From positions 1-6,683 of the forward strand of contig JAJYPQ010000225.1 in assembly GCA_021795255.1 (NCBI GenBank): DNA of 6,683 nt, in the 5' to 3' direction. Below the pieces are notes generated by a model, which made no database searches, had not been told where the DNA came from, and saw only the letters and a program-made list of their open reading frames with translations. The stretch is from Pseudomonadota bacterium (GTDB lineage: Bacteria > Pseudomonadota > Gammaproteobacteria > Acidiferrobacterales > Acidiferrobacteraceae). Made by a program: the position numbers and the translations under genes. Shown piece by piece: positions 6,106 to 6,683 of the stretch (position 1 is the first letter of the stretch; each line of letters opens with the position of its first letter).

Positions 6106-6576
6106 ATGGCTTTGAAGAACTGCGCGCGATACTGGTCTCGCTGCGACGAGTGGTCCGCGGGTACCGGGTCCCTCCACTGTTTTTTCGGACCGCTCACCCG
6201 GTGGGCTTGGCGCACCCCTCTATCCGATCAGACAGGACCTGGCTCAGATCCGTCCCCCCAAGCCGCGCGGCCGGCCCCGTTTTTAGGGCGCCTCGCACTG
6301 ACCGCCTCCGTGGCCTTGATCCTCGCGGCAAGTTGGCCCGTGCCGGCTTCTGCCCAAACGGTGCCACCGGCCAACACGGCCGCCCAGGGCCTGCGCCGCC
6401 AAGAGCAGCGCCAAAAGCGCGCCCAGTCGCTCTTGCCCCAGGCCCCTAATCAATTGCACCGGGGCCCTGCGATGCCGGGGAGTCTCGCGCGACTCCCGCA
6501 CGAGTCGCCCTGTTTTGTGATTTCTGCCATTCGCTTCACCGGCGCGCACGCGAAACGTCTGGCGTGGTTGTCCCAT
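6106..6576 (+). pseudogene. 5' fragment of a TpsB (ShlB/FhaC/HecB-type) two-partner secretion transporter, cut by an IS element
   Basis: From about 6286 the frame encodes a Sec signal peptide (GRLALTASVALILAASW, cut near PASAQ). A Gln/Arg-rich linker follows (QGLRRQEQRQKRAQSLLPQ), then the start of a POTRA domain, ESPCFVISAIRFTG, up to KRLAWLS. This order is typical of TpsB proteins, which are outer-membrane barrels of roughly 550-600 aa that secrete a large TpsA partner. Only the first POTRA strands are present: the frame meets a stop at 6577-6579, made by the first bases of an inserted IS3 element, and the barrel is missing. The 5' end is uncertain. The nearest in-frame ATG is 6106, with no Shine-Dalgarno and about 60 unusual residues before the signal peptide; no GTG or TTG lies between. 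The start may itself be lost or displaced by a frameshift. No TpsA gene is in view. Confidence 0.7.
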
Positions 6577-6603
6577 TGACCTTGCCCTGGTTTCGTGGAC
6601 ACC
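6577..6603. repeat. Terminal inverted repeat of the IS3-family element
   Basis: The first 27 or so bases of the element start with the canonical TG and contain TTTCGTGGACACC. They lie 6 bases outside the transposase stop codon (6612-6610). The matching repeat at the other end is outside the window, so the exact length is estimated. Confidence 0.65.
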
Positions 6604-6609
6604 TCGCAT

Positions 6610-6683
6610 TCAGGAGATGGTAGCCTCAAACGTCATAGGGCTCATATATCCCAATGTCGAATGGCGGCGTTGACGATTATAGA
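6610..6683 (-). CDS. IS3-family transposase OrfB, C-terminal end (partial)
   Basis: The last 23 codons read YNRQRRHSTLGYMSP followed by MTFEATIS and TGA at 6612-6610. The YN-R-RRHS-LGY-SP-FE pattern is the hallmark C-terminus of IS3-family OrfB, just after the DDE integrase core (rve). The catalytic residues lie outside the window. In this family OrfB is normally made as an OrfAB fusion by ribosomal frameshifting. The preserved tail gives no sign of decay, so the element may be recent or active. Confidence 0.93.
   Translation of the reverse strand, partial: YNRQRRHSTLGYMSPMTFEATIS

Larger units (their letters stand above)
6577..6683 (-). mobile_element. IS3-family insertion sequence, right end only, continuing past the window
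   Basis: The element begins with TG at 6577, followed by CTTGCCCTGG and GTGGACACC, an end of the kind found on IS3-family elements. Within 35 bases comes the 3' end of a minus-strand transposase whose C-terminus is diagnostic of IS3-family OrfB. The element is therefore inserted with its transposase reading towards the TpsB fragment. The left end and OrfA lie beyond 6683, so the subgroup and target duplication cannot be read. Bases CAT directly before 6577 would be part of a 3-base duplication if one exists. Confidence 0.85.

Noticed and set aside
6149..6185. Terminator-like hairpin (AGTGG/CCACT) followed by six T
   Set aside because: The outer stem is only 5 bp with a long mismatched interior, and no plus-strand gene ends just before it.
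6262..6284. GC palindromes (GCCGCGCGGC, GGCCGGCC) followed by TTTTT
   Set aside because: The palindromes are not adjacent to the T-run in a terminator geometry, and the region is in frame with the TpsB fragment.

Overview
The window suggests a GC-rich Pseudomonadota chromosome, most likely a gammaproteobacterium or a relative such as an acidophilic sulfur oxidiser. This rests on a DsrE-family protein, a DUF4398/OmpA lipoprotein pair, a TpsB-type outer-membrane transporter fragment and an IS3-family element. It is inference from gene families; no rRNA or tRNA is present to fix the taxonomy.

Left part (1-3420, + strand). The window opens inside a DsrE-family gene whose true start lies upstream. 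A 229-base gap with small inverted repeats follows. Then comes a large exported protein (655-3420, 921 aa) that joins a YncE-like beta-propeller to an alkaline-phosphatase-superfamily phosphoesterase domain with its metal-binding motifs intact. Two long inverted repeats (11-bp and 14-bp arms) lie inside its propeller-coding part and are not explained by coding.

Middle (3421-5432). About 300 bases without a recognisable gene lead to an intrinsic terminator that ends a minus-strand unit. The unit encodes two small lipoproteins: a DUF4398 lipoprotein (5069-4698), then a DUF4398-plus-OmpA lipoprotein (4604-3807) that probably anchors the outer membrane to peptidoglycan. Both look more A/T-rich than their surroundings. 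Upstream of the pair, 5113-5416 is GC-rich, non-coding and packed with consecutive or nested hairpins. It is the best candidate here for an undescribed structured RNA or dispersed repeat.

Right part (5433-6683) is a graveyard of accessory genes. An HNH-endonuclease-like gene on the minus strand carries a premature stop and has lost two zinc-binding cysteines. On the plus strand, the 5' part of a TpsB (ShlB/FhaC/HecB) gene is cut at 6576 by an IS3-family element. The element's terminal inverted repeat and the last 23 codons of its transposase are visible before the window ends.

No complete novel multi-gene system is evident. The most worthwhile leads are the structured block at 5113-5416, the palindromes within the phosphoesterase gene, and the two broken genes at the right end.
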